Origin: Chrysaora quinquecirrha
Lineage: Eukaryota > Cnidaria > Scyphozoa > Semaeostomeae > Pelagiidae
Assembly (NCBI GenBank): GCA_014526335.1
Contig: JACTAT010000010.1
Coordinates: 681,184 to 745,183 of the forward strand
Direction of reading: 5' to 3'
DNA length: 64,000 bases
The number at the start of each line of letters is the position of its first letter. Within the stretch, counting starts at the first letter, position 1. The position numbers and the translations under genes were made by a program. Below the pieces are notes generated by a model that had not been told where the DNA came from, searched no databases, and saw only the letters and a program-made list of their open reading frames with translations. Below are positions 21,053 through 31,605 of this stretch, one piece after another.

Positions 21053-21929
21053 CATCCATACCACCTACAGTCTCAAAAATGTTACCAGTGAATTCAGCAC
21101 TCCCGAAAACTTCAGACTAGCGTCAATCAATTTGCACAGATCACGTAATGTAAAAGAAAGTGAAAAGACAATGGCTGCCAAAAGTGTTGGAACGCCTGCG
21201 CTGAAATCGAATTTGCCTGTCTGCTAACACATCACCTCCCCCCTCCTCCCCCTCGAACAATGTTGTGTATGGTTATAATATCCTTTCAATTCCAGCTGCG
21301 CACGACTGCTAACAGAATATTCAATAGTTTCAACATTGTTTGAGGGGGGAGGTTTTTCTTCAATATGCCAAGTTGAAGAAAAAATCAGTGATTAGTACAA
21401 TAAATCTAAGGCTTTCCAACTTCATTTGGCAGTCATTGTGTCCTTGCAAGCTGAGCTTCAGGCCATCACCACCACACAACAAGTTTTAACTCTCCATCTT
21501 TTCGGGGCAGTACCAGGGGGAGGTGGAAGCGAAGTTGCGCATGCGTTCTCATTCTGATTCGAAACGAGGCAAACAGTGTCAGTTGATCAATGTATGGCTG
21601 CCAGACGGCCACAAACAGTGTATTTTGGAAAACACAATCTTCAATAATCGCCCATGTTTCTGGACAAAAAGTGAATTTTATTAAGGAAAAGCAAAAATTT
21701 GAACAACCAAATCGATTTTTCATGCATATTTGTGTGAATGGATTTTTTCAGAGACGAAAGACAACTGTCAAGCTCTCAAGCCAGTTCAACACCTAGGACA
21801 GCAAGCCTGCCAGAATCCTTACTAAAAATACGTACCAGTAGACTAATTATACCAAGCTGAGAATGAAAATAAAGTTTTTGGCACCAAGGTTTTTTAGTTT
21901 GGTTGGCAGAAGGCCAACTATCAACTCAG
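21053..21929. other. Second copy of the Gypsy downstream flank
   Basis: Matches 13766-14652 with indels in the G and T runs. It departs from copy 1 at AACTCAGA: copy 1 continues into the element A derivative, this copy into 21930-22192. No gene seen. Confidence 0.6.
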
Positions 21930-22192
21930 AGTTAGCAACTTTAATTGATTTTGTTTGGTGGTAGTGGTACCAGTTGTCAAGACAGTTTGATGAAGCTTAT
22001 ATTATTTAATACAATACACCATGAAACATCATTGAATCAAATTATGTTGTATTGTGGCTGATTGAAGATCATATAAAGAAGATCAGATTTTCATTATACA
22101 CATACAAATTTGAATACAATAAAATGCAATTTGTTCTGAGAATGTAACTTTGTAAACAAACATCATTATCATAAGTTGTTTACAACTTATGA
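21930..22192. other. AT-rich insert ending in a 24-bp inverted repeat
   Basis: This sequence is not found elsewhere in the window. It ends with TCATAAGTTGT-TT-ACAACTTATGA (22169-22192), an 11-bp inverted repeat with a two-base loop, directly before an element A end. No gene seen. Confidence 0.5.
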
Positions 22193-22336
22193 TTAATACT
22201 TACCATGAGGGATACTTACAAGATAATATTGATGAATATCTTCAATGTTTTCAGGAAGTGGGCGTCAGTGCATCGGCCCTTAAACTGCCTGAATTCCAAC
22301 CTACCGCTATACATCGGTGATTGGATGGGAAATACT
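22193..22336. mobile_element. 5' terminal fragment of element A (144 bp)
   Basis: TTAATACTTACC through GGATGGGAAATAC, then the same start again at 22337. The left end is therefore present twice in tandem ahead of copy 3. Confidence 0.7.
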
Positions 22337-22599
22337 TTAATACTTACCATGAGGGATACTTACAAGATAATATTGATGAATATCTTAAATGTTTTCAGGA
22401 AGTGGGCGTTTGTGCATCGGCCCTTAAACTGCCTGAATTCCAACCTACCGCTATACATCGGTGATTGGATGGGAAATACAATTTCCGGCCAGAGGACACG
22501 AAGTGTACCAACCACAATCACCGAGAACCCTATCCTATTTACCTATCTAGAGGCTACCTGAATACAAAATGTCCGGTTATCCTCCAGTAGACGTGGACA

Positions 22600-23950
22600 C
22601 AAACAATATTGAAATACATGAGCCACCATTGATATAGCCACCATTGATATAGCCACCATTGGGCTAAAACATGCAAAGGCCACCTCGAGCTTAACAAGCT
22701 CACCTCGGCCAAGAAAAGCCACCATGGGCAAATTATAGCCACCTCTGGGCTAAAGCGCACAGAGCCTCTCGAGCTAATTAAGCTCATGAAGCTATGAAAA
22801 ACTTACCCATCACGGGCATCTTAGAGCCACCTTTGGGCTAAAACAAACGGACCCTTCTCTAGCTAATGAAGGTCATGAAGCCATGAAAAATCTTACCCAT
22901 CACGGGCATTTTAGAGCCACCTTTGGGCTAAAAAACAAACGGACCATTCTCGAGCCAATTAAGCTCATGAAGCTATGAAAAACTTACCCATCACGGGCAT
23001 CTTAGAGCCACCTTTGGGCTAAAACAAACGGACCCTTCTCTAGCTAATGAAGGTCATGAAGCCATGAAAAACTTACCCATCACGGGCATTTTAGAGCCAC
23101 CTTTGGGCTTTGGTTGAAAACAAACACACTTTAATTGGAGCTTTGTAATAAATTCAACGTTTTTATTTTAATTTCTCATTAACTGAAGATGGATTGAGTA
23201 ATCCGAAACATGTCTTGTTCGAAAATAAAAGTTGTCGTTTTTCTTAAGCTCATGAAGCTATGAAAAACTTACCCATCACGGGCATCTTAGAGCCACCTTT
23301 GGGCTAAAACAAACGGACCCTTCTCTAGCTAATGAAGGTCATGAAGCCATGAAAAACTTACCCATCACGGGCATTTTAGAGCCACCTTTGGGCTAAAAAA
23401 CAAACGGACCCTTCTCGAGCCAATTAAGCTCATGAAGACATGAAAAAGTTTCTCTATCACGGGCAATTTACAGCCACCCTTGGGCTAAAATCAAACGGGG
23501 CCTTCTCAAGCTTATCAAGCTCATGAAGCCATGAAAAACTTACCCATCACGGGCATCTAAGAGCCACCCTTGGGCTGAAACCAATCTGGGCTTTCTTGAG
23601 CTAAACAAGCTCATGAAAGACAAGCCACGATGGGCATATTACAGCAGCCCTTGGGCTGAGAATACATGGGGTCCCCTCGAGCTAAACGAGCTCCTCTGAC
23701 CCTGAAAAGGTAAACGGTACTGGGCGTCTTAAGAGCCCCATCTGGGCTGAAAATAACCAGGGCCCTTGAGCGAAACAAGTTCATCTGGTCCTGAAAAACA
23801 TTAGCCGTTATGGCGTCTTAAGAGCCCCATTTGGACGGAAACACCCCACGTCCCTTGAGCTGACCAAGTTCCTCTGGTACTGAAGAGTGAGTCGCATGGT
23901 CGCCCTTGAGCTGACTAAAACCAAGGTCCCCTCGCGTTAACAAGCTCGTC
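22600..23950. repeat. Minisatellite of ~90-bp units (copy 3, rearranged)
   Basis: This array has the same units as at 1-1010. A two-unit block (containing TCTAGCTAATGAAGGTCATG) is repeated three times, indicating recent local amplification. A 117-bp foreign segment interrupts the array at 23127-23243. Confidence 0.8.
23127..23243 (+). other. Inserted retroelement-like tail with hammerhead-like motif
   Basis: Interrupts the array between two unit fragments. It contains CTGAAGA, GGATT GAGT AATCC and GAAACATG, an arrangement like the hammerhead core (CUGAUGA, stem II, GAAA) with one core change. Penelope-like elements are known to carry such minimal motifs in their terminal regions. The origin is inferred; no element body is present. 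Confidence 0.4.
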
Positions 23951-26900
23951 TTTAAAACGAAGTAAACTAAATTAGGGCCTGGTCTCCATTTCGGAACCGA
24001 CCAGTCACCTACATCACCTGTGGGTATCACCGGCCGGCATCCACTTGGGTACTACAGGAATTTCTGCACACTCCTCCTAATGTCAAATAACATTTTTTCA
24101 TCATTTTCAAACAGCCATGCCTTTGTTGCAAGGGCAAACGTGCCCCTTAGCTGATAAACGCAGCTGCTGTTAGGCACCAAAATTGACCACAACCCATCTT
24201 GGGCAAAGCAAAGCCACCTCGAGACTGATCAATTACATGCAAGCCGCGCTAAACATTATTAAAACGTCCCAGCGTTGTTTCCCTGGAATGAATGTAGCCA
24301 CCTGTCGGTGAGGAAATAACATATAACACACAAACAACGTTAGGGTTTGGCCAGCATGAATTCGGCTTGTCACAACCCAAAGTGCGGTGAGTAAATGAGC
24401 AGCCGCTGGGCTGGCTCCAAAGTACCTCTTAAGCTATGATTCCAAAAAACGGTACTAACCTATCCACCTGGGGTTTATGTATACCCTGCTCCAAGATTAG
24501 TCATACACTAATCGCAAGATTCCAAATTGAACATTGAAATGAGGATTACCTTACACCAATGACTGTGACTAAAATCGGGCACGACTGCCATTTCTTCGCT
24601 GAGTTATGTTGAAAAAACCAATACTAGACTCTGGCAAAGCCAAAGTTTAGAACATTTTGTCATACACCCCATGCAAACCTCACTAGGGCTGAGATGGAGA
24701 GGGGCTACAAAAACCTCCTACCAATCGAGCGGGGAAAGTTGAATTCCAGTTCAAATTTATGTGGCAAGCTATAGTAGCATTCCTAATAGCTCCGCTCAAA
24801 GAAAAACACTTATCTCGATACAGGGAGTTTAAACCCAAACTTTGAAGTAAATCTTTTCAGGAAAATATCTATGTATGTCACCACTTCCCGATTTTACGCC
24901 AGGATTCCTTGCATCTTGCATCGAATAGAATTGTACAAGCGCTTCGGCAATTACCCGCAAGAATATTCCCTATATGTTAGGGCTACGAACATGGATGGAC
25001 CCCAAGTGCACCACATGGAGATACACAATGAACCTCCCAGTAAGGTCACAAGATTTGACATCTGGTTGTATACAACAAGGACCACAAAAACTAAGGGCTT
25101 AATTCAAAACTGAGCCTTACAATTGTAAGTTATATAACCTTAAATTAACACTTCATAACCGTCCAGCAAAATGAATATTGCAGCCCACCGAAATGCAGTA
25201 AGTAGGAGCATGGTACCGTAAGGTTAAAAACTTGTGAGTCAGTCACGAAGATCTCACAAAGACCTCATACCAAATATCCAAACTTGAAAAATGTCTAACT
25301 AAGACGAAACAAGCCAAGGACGAGCCTGCATAGTCCTCGAAAATAAGAAAACGACTCTCTTTTTTTCTTTCTTGTTCATGCAACATAAAACTTGACTTCC
25401 TACCCCCAAATTTCGATTTTGCTGAATAATTAAGCCCTGCTTAACTTTCAGCAGCTGGGTTCGCTGACTTGACGTTGCGAGATTAAAGCTACGAAGTTCG
25501 CTCACGAAAAAGTAATGCCCAATACGCTTTAGTCCTACTTGATAGCATATCGGTCAAGAGCAGCCTGAAAATGAACTGTGCTGTACCAACGGAGATGCGT
25601 TTGTTTGTGTGTTTTTTTTTGTGTTTCGCTCTTAATAGGTACGAGAGCGGTCTTACAAAAATACACCGATAATTTTGCGCCATTTTATGCCATGGTACCA
25701 TTTTCCGGAGAACAAAATTACGTTTTAATTGCAGTAAACTTAATGTGAATATCTGAAAACTATTCAAAGATAATAAAAGAAGAAAAATCTATCAATCGCT
25801 GACCGGGCTACCCGGCTTATGTAATTTGATGTCCTTAATTTTTTCGAAACATCAAAAATTGTACATGCAAAAGCGCTTCGTGTTTCACGTGCTTATGCCT
25901 CGAAGAAACGCAGTGTTTCCTGTCTACAATTAAGTAAACATGGCCTTACATATAAATAAAACAACACAGATTTTTGTGATTTGCATCAAGGTCCGGGTTC
26001 CGAGAGACCAAAAGGCTGATCTGTAATGAAGGAACTCTTTCGTCCACCAGGGCTCCGTCATTTCAGTCAGGGCTCCAAAAGTCAATGTCGAAGTCGTGCC
26101 AAATATAGTGTTAAAAGCTAATTAATAGCATGTTTTGCCTTAGTTGTGGTCTGGCCCACAGGGCATTCAAAATTCCACTTCAGGTGTTGAGCTCGCAGGC
26201 CCTAAAAACGTGTTGACTCTCGCCAGCCATGCTGGTGTTCTGACAACTCCCTGCTGGGAAGCTTCGAATTGATCAAAATTGATGTTTCGTTAATCAAAAC
26301 CGAACAAAAAATTTTCTGAAGAGTATCAGTAAGTAAAGTATCAGTCTATACGCGGAGTCAAATTAAAAAGGGGTGCATCAGAAAACGGTATAAAAACTAA
26401 CGCCACAGACTGGCAAAGGAAAAAGGCATTGCAAGGAGCTGAAAAGCTCCGTTCCGCTGTTCTTCCCTAAGCCTTAGGGGTTCTTCACGCTGTTATGACT
26501 GAGAAGTGTAAAGTCAGTTTGACTAATTTCTTGAGGAAATGCAACTGTTTCTTTATAGGAATTGTTCAAAATTACAAATTCACAATAAAATACGACTTGA
26601 CTCTGTCGAATTTATCCTGTAACGTTCCAATAGGGAATTTAGCTAACTCGCAGCTTACGATATCAAGAAATCCTAGCTCAATTCTACCCCGTTTTGCCCT
26701 GTCCTGCAGTGCGGCGCAAGGCAACGCTCACTAGCTGAAAATGCTAAATGGAGGAAATTATCAAAAACAATCCCTCGAGAAAAACAGAGCAGAAAACAAC
26801 GACGGGAAAAACTTGGCAAAGCTGTTGAAGCTTTATGAAAATTCAGCAATACTTTGTAAAAATACACAATCCTAGCATGGAACGAACTCACCAAATACAC

Positions 26901-27264
26901 CAGGCAAAAACATCTAGCAAAATTGGAGGAAGACATTCACGAAACCATGATGAATCTTTGTTGATCAATGTAAAGACTTCAATGCTGATCAATGTCAATT
27001 GCTGAATTGTCAAGGAAAGAATTGAGCTTGACAATGCCTCATGTGTCCAAGAGCAGGAATGACTGAATGACTGAAGGCACGTCGTAGCCCACCCAATATG
27101 ATTATCATAAAAACGGAAGGACTGCGACACGTCAAACACTATGACAGCTAAATGACAGTACGGAATCCGAGGGGGACTCCATCAAAGTTTGGGTCCCCAA
27201 CTAAAAACATGTTCCCTCCTGAAGTATTAACCCCACTTAAACTTTCTTGTCTAACTGGTATTTA

Positions 27265-27836
27265 TTTCAAGGGTTGTCTTGAAAAACAGCGATAAACATA
27301 ACTACTTTTTTGACCGTTGATTCAAAGTTTTTTCGTTTTTCAAAGCAAAATAGCTGAAACTTTTGTTCCACGTTATAATTTTTACTGAGAAAAGTAGTCT
27401 TCACAAAGAAAACAGATATTATTTGTGGACAACAATTTCAGGTGAGTGACTTTTGTTTAGGCCCAACAGAGGGTAATTTTTGTAAATTTGCAAATTATTC
27501 TCTATAAACCCAAGAATTTGCTTCAAAATTCATTTGCAATGTTTTAGGATAACCACAGTTTTGAAATATGTGAATGAAATTGTCCATAAAAATTTCTGAA
27601 GACTCCGTCAAGTGCAAAATTTATTTTCGCATCAAAACAACAACTTCAAAAGTTACTCACCTAAAATCTTTATCAATATTTCAACCCCTGAATTCTTCTC
27701 TAAGTGCACAATTGGAGCAAAAATTTAAATGGTAATTACAAGTTTAAACTATTTTGTCTCGAAAAACCACGAAACTTTGTAGCTAAAGTCACGATAGTGG
27801 TTCATACATCGCTGTTTTTCAAGACAACCCTTGAAA
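27265..27836. mobile_element. MITE with long terminal inverted repeats, TA duplication
   Basis: The left end TTTCAAGGGTTGTCTTGAAA is matched exactly in inverted form at the right end; the perfect part is about 28 bases (27265-27293 against 27809-27836). TA flanks both sides (27263-27264, 27837-27838). Weaker inverted similarity continues inward (GGTGAGTGACTTTTG near 27442 against CAAAAGTTACTCACC near 27647). It has no transposase. TA duplication suggests mobilisation by a Tc1/mariner-type enzyme. Confidence 0.85.
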
Positions 27837-27838
27837 TA

Positions 27839-29029
27839 TTTTCCAGAAAATTTGGAAGGCACTGCTTCAAAGTTTTTCATTATTTTCCATCAAAAGCAAC
27901 AAATAAATCATTTACTTTTCATTTTAATTGAAACTCAATGAAATTGTGAACATTTTCCCGCCTAAATCAAGTTGGGCGAAGCCCCTGAGCCATCATGGCT
28001 TTGTTATGTAAATTTTGTGTTCTTGGGCCTACGGCTACTGTTGGCCGCCATTTTAGGTCAAGCGTTGCAATACTTTTGTACCCTAAGTGTACTACCTGCA
28101 GGGAAGAAGAACCATGTTTAACTCTTCTGTAAAATATTACAGGCATAAATGAAAAGGACATGATTCAGTTCTACAAGTAGGACTGAGCTTCTCCAATGGC
28201 AAAATAACTAATTTTGCATTTAGTTTCCTTTTAGAATCCTTGGTGTTCAAAAGGTTTTTTTAAATAAGCATTCAAGCCACCATGTTTAATACCAAAACCA
28301 CACAGCTGAGTACCAAAATACTTTAAAGGAAAGGCTCCTTTCATTCATTCAAGTTCAAGTTTATCATTTTAAAATTCAAAAATACTTACAAATTCCCTCC
28401 AACACAACAGCAACTATGAAATAATTTAACAACAACAACAAGAAATAACAGTATACAAAACTAAAATGCGAAAGTAATTTGAGATTAGAAGAGATTCATG
28501 TCATTTCATGTTTCTGTTGCATGTTTGCTATCTTTATCAAAGGCATAAGACTAAGATATGAGACTAACTATGATTTCTGGCATAACATTTTAGGCCTTTC
28601 CTATCTACAACAGAAATTCGTAGGATTTCCAGTGTTTTAGCAATTTAAGTTCATTTCATGGTGAATGAAATCTTTCAAAATCTTATTAATGAATTCAAAG
28701 CCGTAAAATATGATCGTTCAGAGGAAGAATGTTGTATATTGTCACTTCCATTCTCGACAAGTTTACCGAAAGCTCATATACTGCACTTTTGTAGTTTGGC
28801 ATTTTGCATTTTTTAAAAAACTTGAAAAGCATTCCGCTTCTTAACTTCTTTTTTTATTTTTAGTTTTAGTTTTTTATTTTTTAAAAAATTTAAATGCCAT
28901 ATTATGTTGTGCAAGCAATTTGTATTTTATTCTTTATCTTAGCAAAAAAATGTATACTTAATAAATTCCTATTTGTATATTCGATTTGATTATATTTAAA
29001 ATCATTTAAAATCCACTGTACACCTGGCA
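27839..29029. other. AT-rich sequence, nothing recognised
   Basis: About 1.2 kb. Only short AT-driven frames and A/T runs (about 28805-28900). I see no gene or clear repeat border. Confidence 0.4.
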
Positions 29030-29226
29030 CATGGCTCGAAAGCCCGGATGGGTTATTTCTATGTGTCAGTCAGCTTTAATAATTGATACAATTAACTATC
29101 TAATTAGAACTTTAATATTGCTATTCTTTTGTTTAAATTTTGTATCTCAGTTAATTATATTTCAGTATCATTGTAATTAAGCTGAGAATATACATAAATT
29201 GAATTGAATTAAATTGAATTGAATTA
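29030..29226 (+). repeat. Possible retroelement 3' tail with (AATTG)n
   Basis: A GGCTCGAAAGCCCGGATGGG hairpin-like segment is followed ~150 bases later by an AATTG microsatellite (29199-29226), an arrangement common at the 3' ends of L2/CR1-like elements. No coding part is attached, so this is tentative. Confidence 0.3.
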
Positions 29227-30102
29227 TACTGCGCCCCTTGACTAAATCGGCGCTGCGTTAATGGCAGACCTGAAAAGTGGTCGTCATAAATGCAGCCAAA
29301 TGCCAAATTGGAGAGGGGCTCTTCGGGGATTGATGAGACTTTTAAATATCCGAAGAACTTTTCTTTCAAGTTATGCATTCGATGTGCGAAAAGCCCCTAA
29401 GGAATTTCCAAAACAAGGGTACAAACTTGGGCCATTTTCTGCGAGATCTCATGGGCGCCATCTTCACGAAACCTTGCTCCCAAAAGGAACGAAGAATCAC
29501 TCACTGGCTGCCTTTTTGCTACCTACTTCCGAACAGTACGATGAAATCCTGTCGTTAATAACCACAAATGGTGCAAAATAATAGTAAAATTGTAGAATAA
29601 ACGAAGAAAAAAGCAAAACTTACTGATGATATTTTCGTGATCACCGCCCATCGTGGAGAAACTTTCATGCTTCAAAAATGCACTCACTGCGCATGCCACA
29701 ACCGCTTCCACCCTCCCCTGGGCAGTACTGCTGGTTATGATCAAGAATAGCAACCATTTCTTCCATAAACATTTCGTTTTGTCCATGATTCCTAAAGGTA
29801 CCTGTGGAATTATATTGATTACTATTGGTAAAAAGATAAAAAATAATAATGTTATATGCAATAAGTAGAATCTCATAATTCAACTTACAATGCTTTATTT
29901 TGTTTTCATCTGATCTTTGAATTTTATTGGTAAATGTGCTCTTGTACTGGATGACAATATTTTTCCTGGTAATACTTCATCTGCTTGCTAATGTAATCAT
30001 TTTACAAGTTGAACCAGAGTCCATCTAGCCGATGAAAGTCTTCTTTTGAAAGTAGCCACAAAGTTGGATGAGCTGTGTTCAGGGTAAAGTTCTTTTTGTC
30101 AC
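29227..30102. other. Nothing recognised
   Basis: A + strand frame of 106 codons (29261-29581) has no motif and no supporting context. The rest is AT-rich with stops in all frames. Confidence 0.4.
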
Positions 30103-30261
30103 CTGGTAGATGTTGATTCTGTCTCTGATAGCAATTCCATAAACCATTTCGTATCTTGGGTTCTTGTTGTTTGCAGTTTTATGCCTTACATGGCATTGAA
30201 GATTAAGGCCAAAACTAATCTGAAAGCCAGGCTCCAAAGCTTTCTTTCTTTTTTCATCAAT
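30103..30261 (-). other. Candidate orphan exon, 53 codons
   Basis: On the - strand an acceptor-like TTTCTAG precedes, and a donor-like CAG/GTGACA follows, an open 159-base stretch of exactly 53 codons. It has protein-like composition (EPGFQISFGLNLQCHV; YEMVYGIAIRDR). The product is not recognised and no neighbouring exon was found. It could be part of a decayed transposon. Confidence 0.3.
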
Positions 30262-30429
30262 CTAGAAAGAATTCGAAATATTTATTATACCAAACAAACA
30301 TCATAATCGTGACATGACTTTGCCCCGAGCCTTGAAACAATGGGATTTTGTCTACCAGGAAGATTTCTTTTCTTTTAGGGGGAGCAGCTTCAGACCTAGT
30401 TATAGATATTTGGTGACCTGTGCTCTTTC

Positions 30430-31605
30430 CTACATAGCAATGTGCGCTTTATTGGGCTGACGGCTACTACAACTGAATCTATTAAAACTGAAATTGTGAA
30501 AGTTTGCATCTAAAATCTCCTGTCACCATTTATGTTCCAATGGAAAAAACGAATATGTTCTACAAAGTTAGAAAACGCTATGCAGTTGACCTCTCATCCC
30601 TTGACTTCATCATGAAATTGTTAATATCTCAAAAAGAGCTGCCCCGAAGATAATTGTTTATTTCCCAAACGTCAAAACAGAAGCTTCATAAGAAAGCCAA
30701 ATAAGAAAGAAACCACATTTCTCATTGCCCGATGATGAGAGACGGATCTCTCCCGAAACGTTGCCCAACTAAATATCAAAGGCTTGTCATGATAAGTGGT
30801 GACTATCATGTCAAATACAGAGAAGCCTTATTATTTAACAATTTTAACATTTCTTTAGGGGTTGTACAGTCTGCCAGGATTCCTGCCTGTTTGGAGAAAC
30901 GTATGTTACCAATGTTTCATCACTCAACTGCTGATGCTAATAAGACATTTTTTTAATTAAATTCAAGAAGCCAGAGTCTGTCATTCGAGTAGTATTTGCA
31001 ACTCTTATTTGAAATGGGGCTTGTCTTCCCTGATATTTCAATAGTTATAAATTTTTCGAGACCACGAAGTTTAGAGACCTTTGCCCAACAAAGTGGAAGG
31101 GGGGAGAAATATACCTTTCTCCCTTATTCTTTATCAAAATTCCATTGGAAAATTTGGTGCAACGAAAGATATGAAAAATCTTTCACTTTCAAGTATGAAA
31201 TGCTGAAGGGAAATGCTTGCTTGCTATTTTAGGCTGGTGCTAGATGGAAATAAAGATTGCATTTTTAAATCTGAAGTTTATTCACCTAAAGGATACCATT
31301 GCTGTGACTTTTGCAAAAAAACTGCCTGTGCCGAAACCTTTTAATCATTCCATGGTGTGAAGCACTGTTATCTCAAGCCCTTGATGATGACAATGAAGGT
31401 GTGGAAATTTTGGATTCCTCGAACTGGTCTGTCAAAAGAATAGAACTTCTGAAAGAAAGTCTTGAGGAATGCCGCACAAAAGTGTTGGAACCAGGGTACA
31501 GTTCTAATACCATTGTGTCAGAGTGCTGGTCCACTCTAAGTGAACAGATACTACTATCTTGCCCTTATTTATCATCTATTGAAGACCTTTTACATGCTAC
31601 AACAC
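30430..31605 (+). pseudogene. RecQ-like helicase remnant
   Basis: Pieces in changing frames follow the order of a RecQ C-terminal half: GLTAT (helicase motif III) near 30460, KIIVYF (motif IV-like) near 30655, LPMFHHST near 30912, then MGLVFPDISIVINF and FAQQSGRGEK (motifs V/VI, about 31014-31103), and a zinc-binding-like YHCCDFC near 31297. Numerous stops and frame shifts, and a segment at about 30685-30850 that does not fit, show it is dead. The Walker A half is not seen upstream. RecQ enzymes unwind DNA 3' to 5'. Cnidarian genomes contain many repeat-borne RecQ-like genes, so this may be transposon cargo rather than a host gene. It runs directly into the polymerase remnant that follows. 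Confidence 0.6.

Larger units (their letters stand above)
22337..27262. mobile_element. Element A, copy 3 (diverged, ~4.9 kb)
   Basis: Both ends match copy 2, but substitutions and small indels are frequent throughout, on my reading several percent. A stretch at about 24001-24530 differs strongly from copies 1 and 2, and the repeat array has been rearranged and carries an insert. It is older than the split of copies 1 and 2. No coding capacity. Confidence 0.75.

Noticed and set aside
29261..29581. 106-codon + frame
   Set aside because: No motif, no splice context, no repeat partner in the window.
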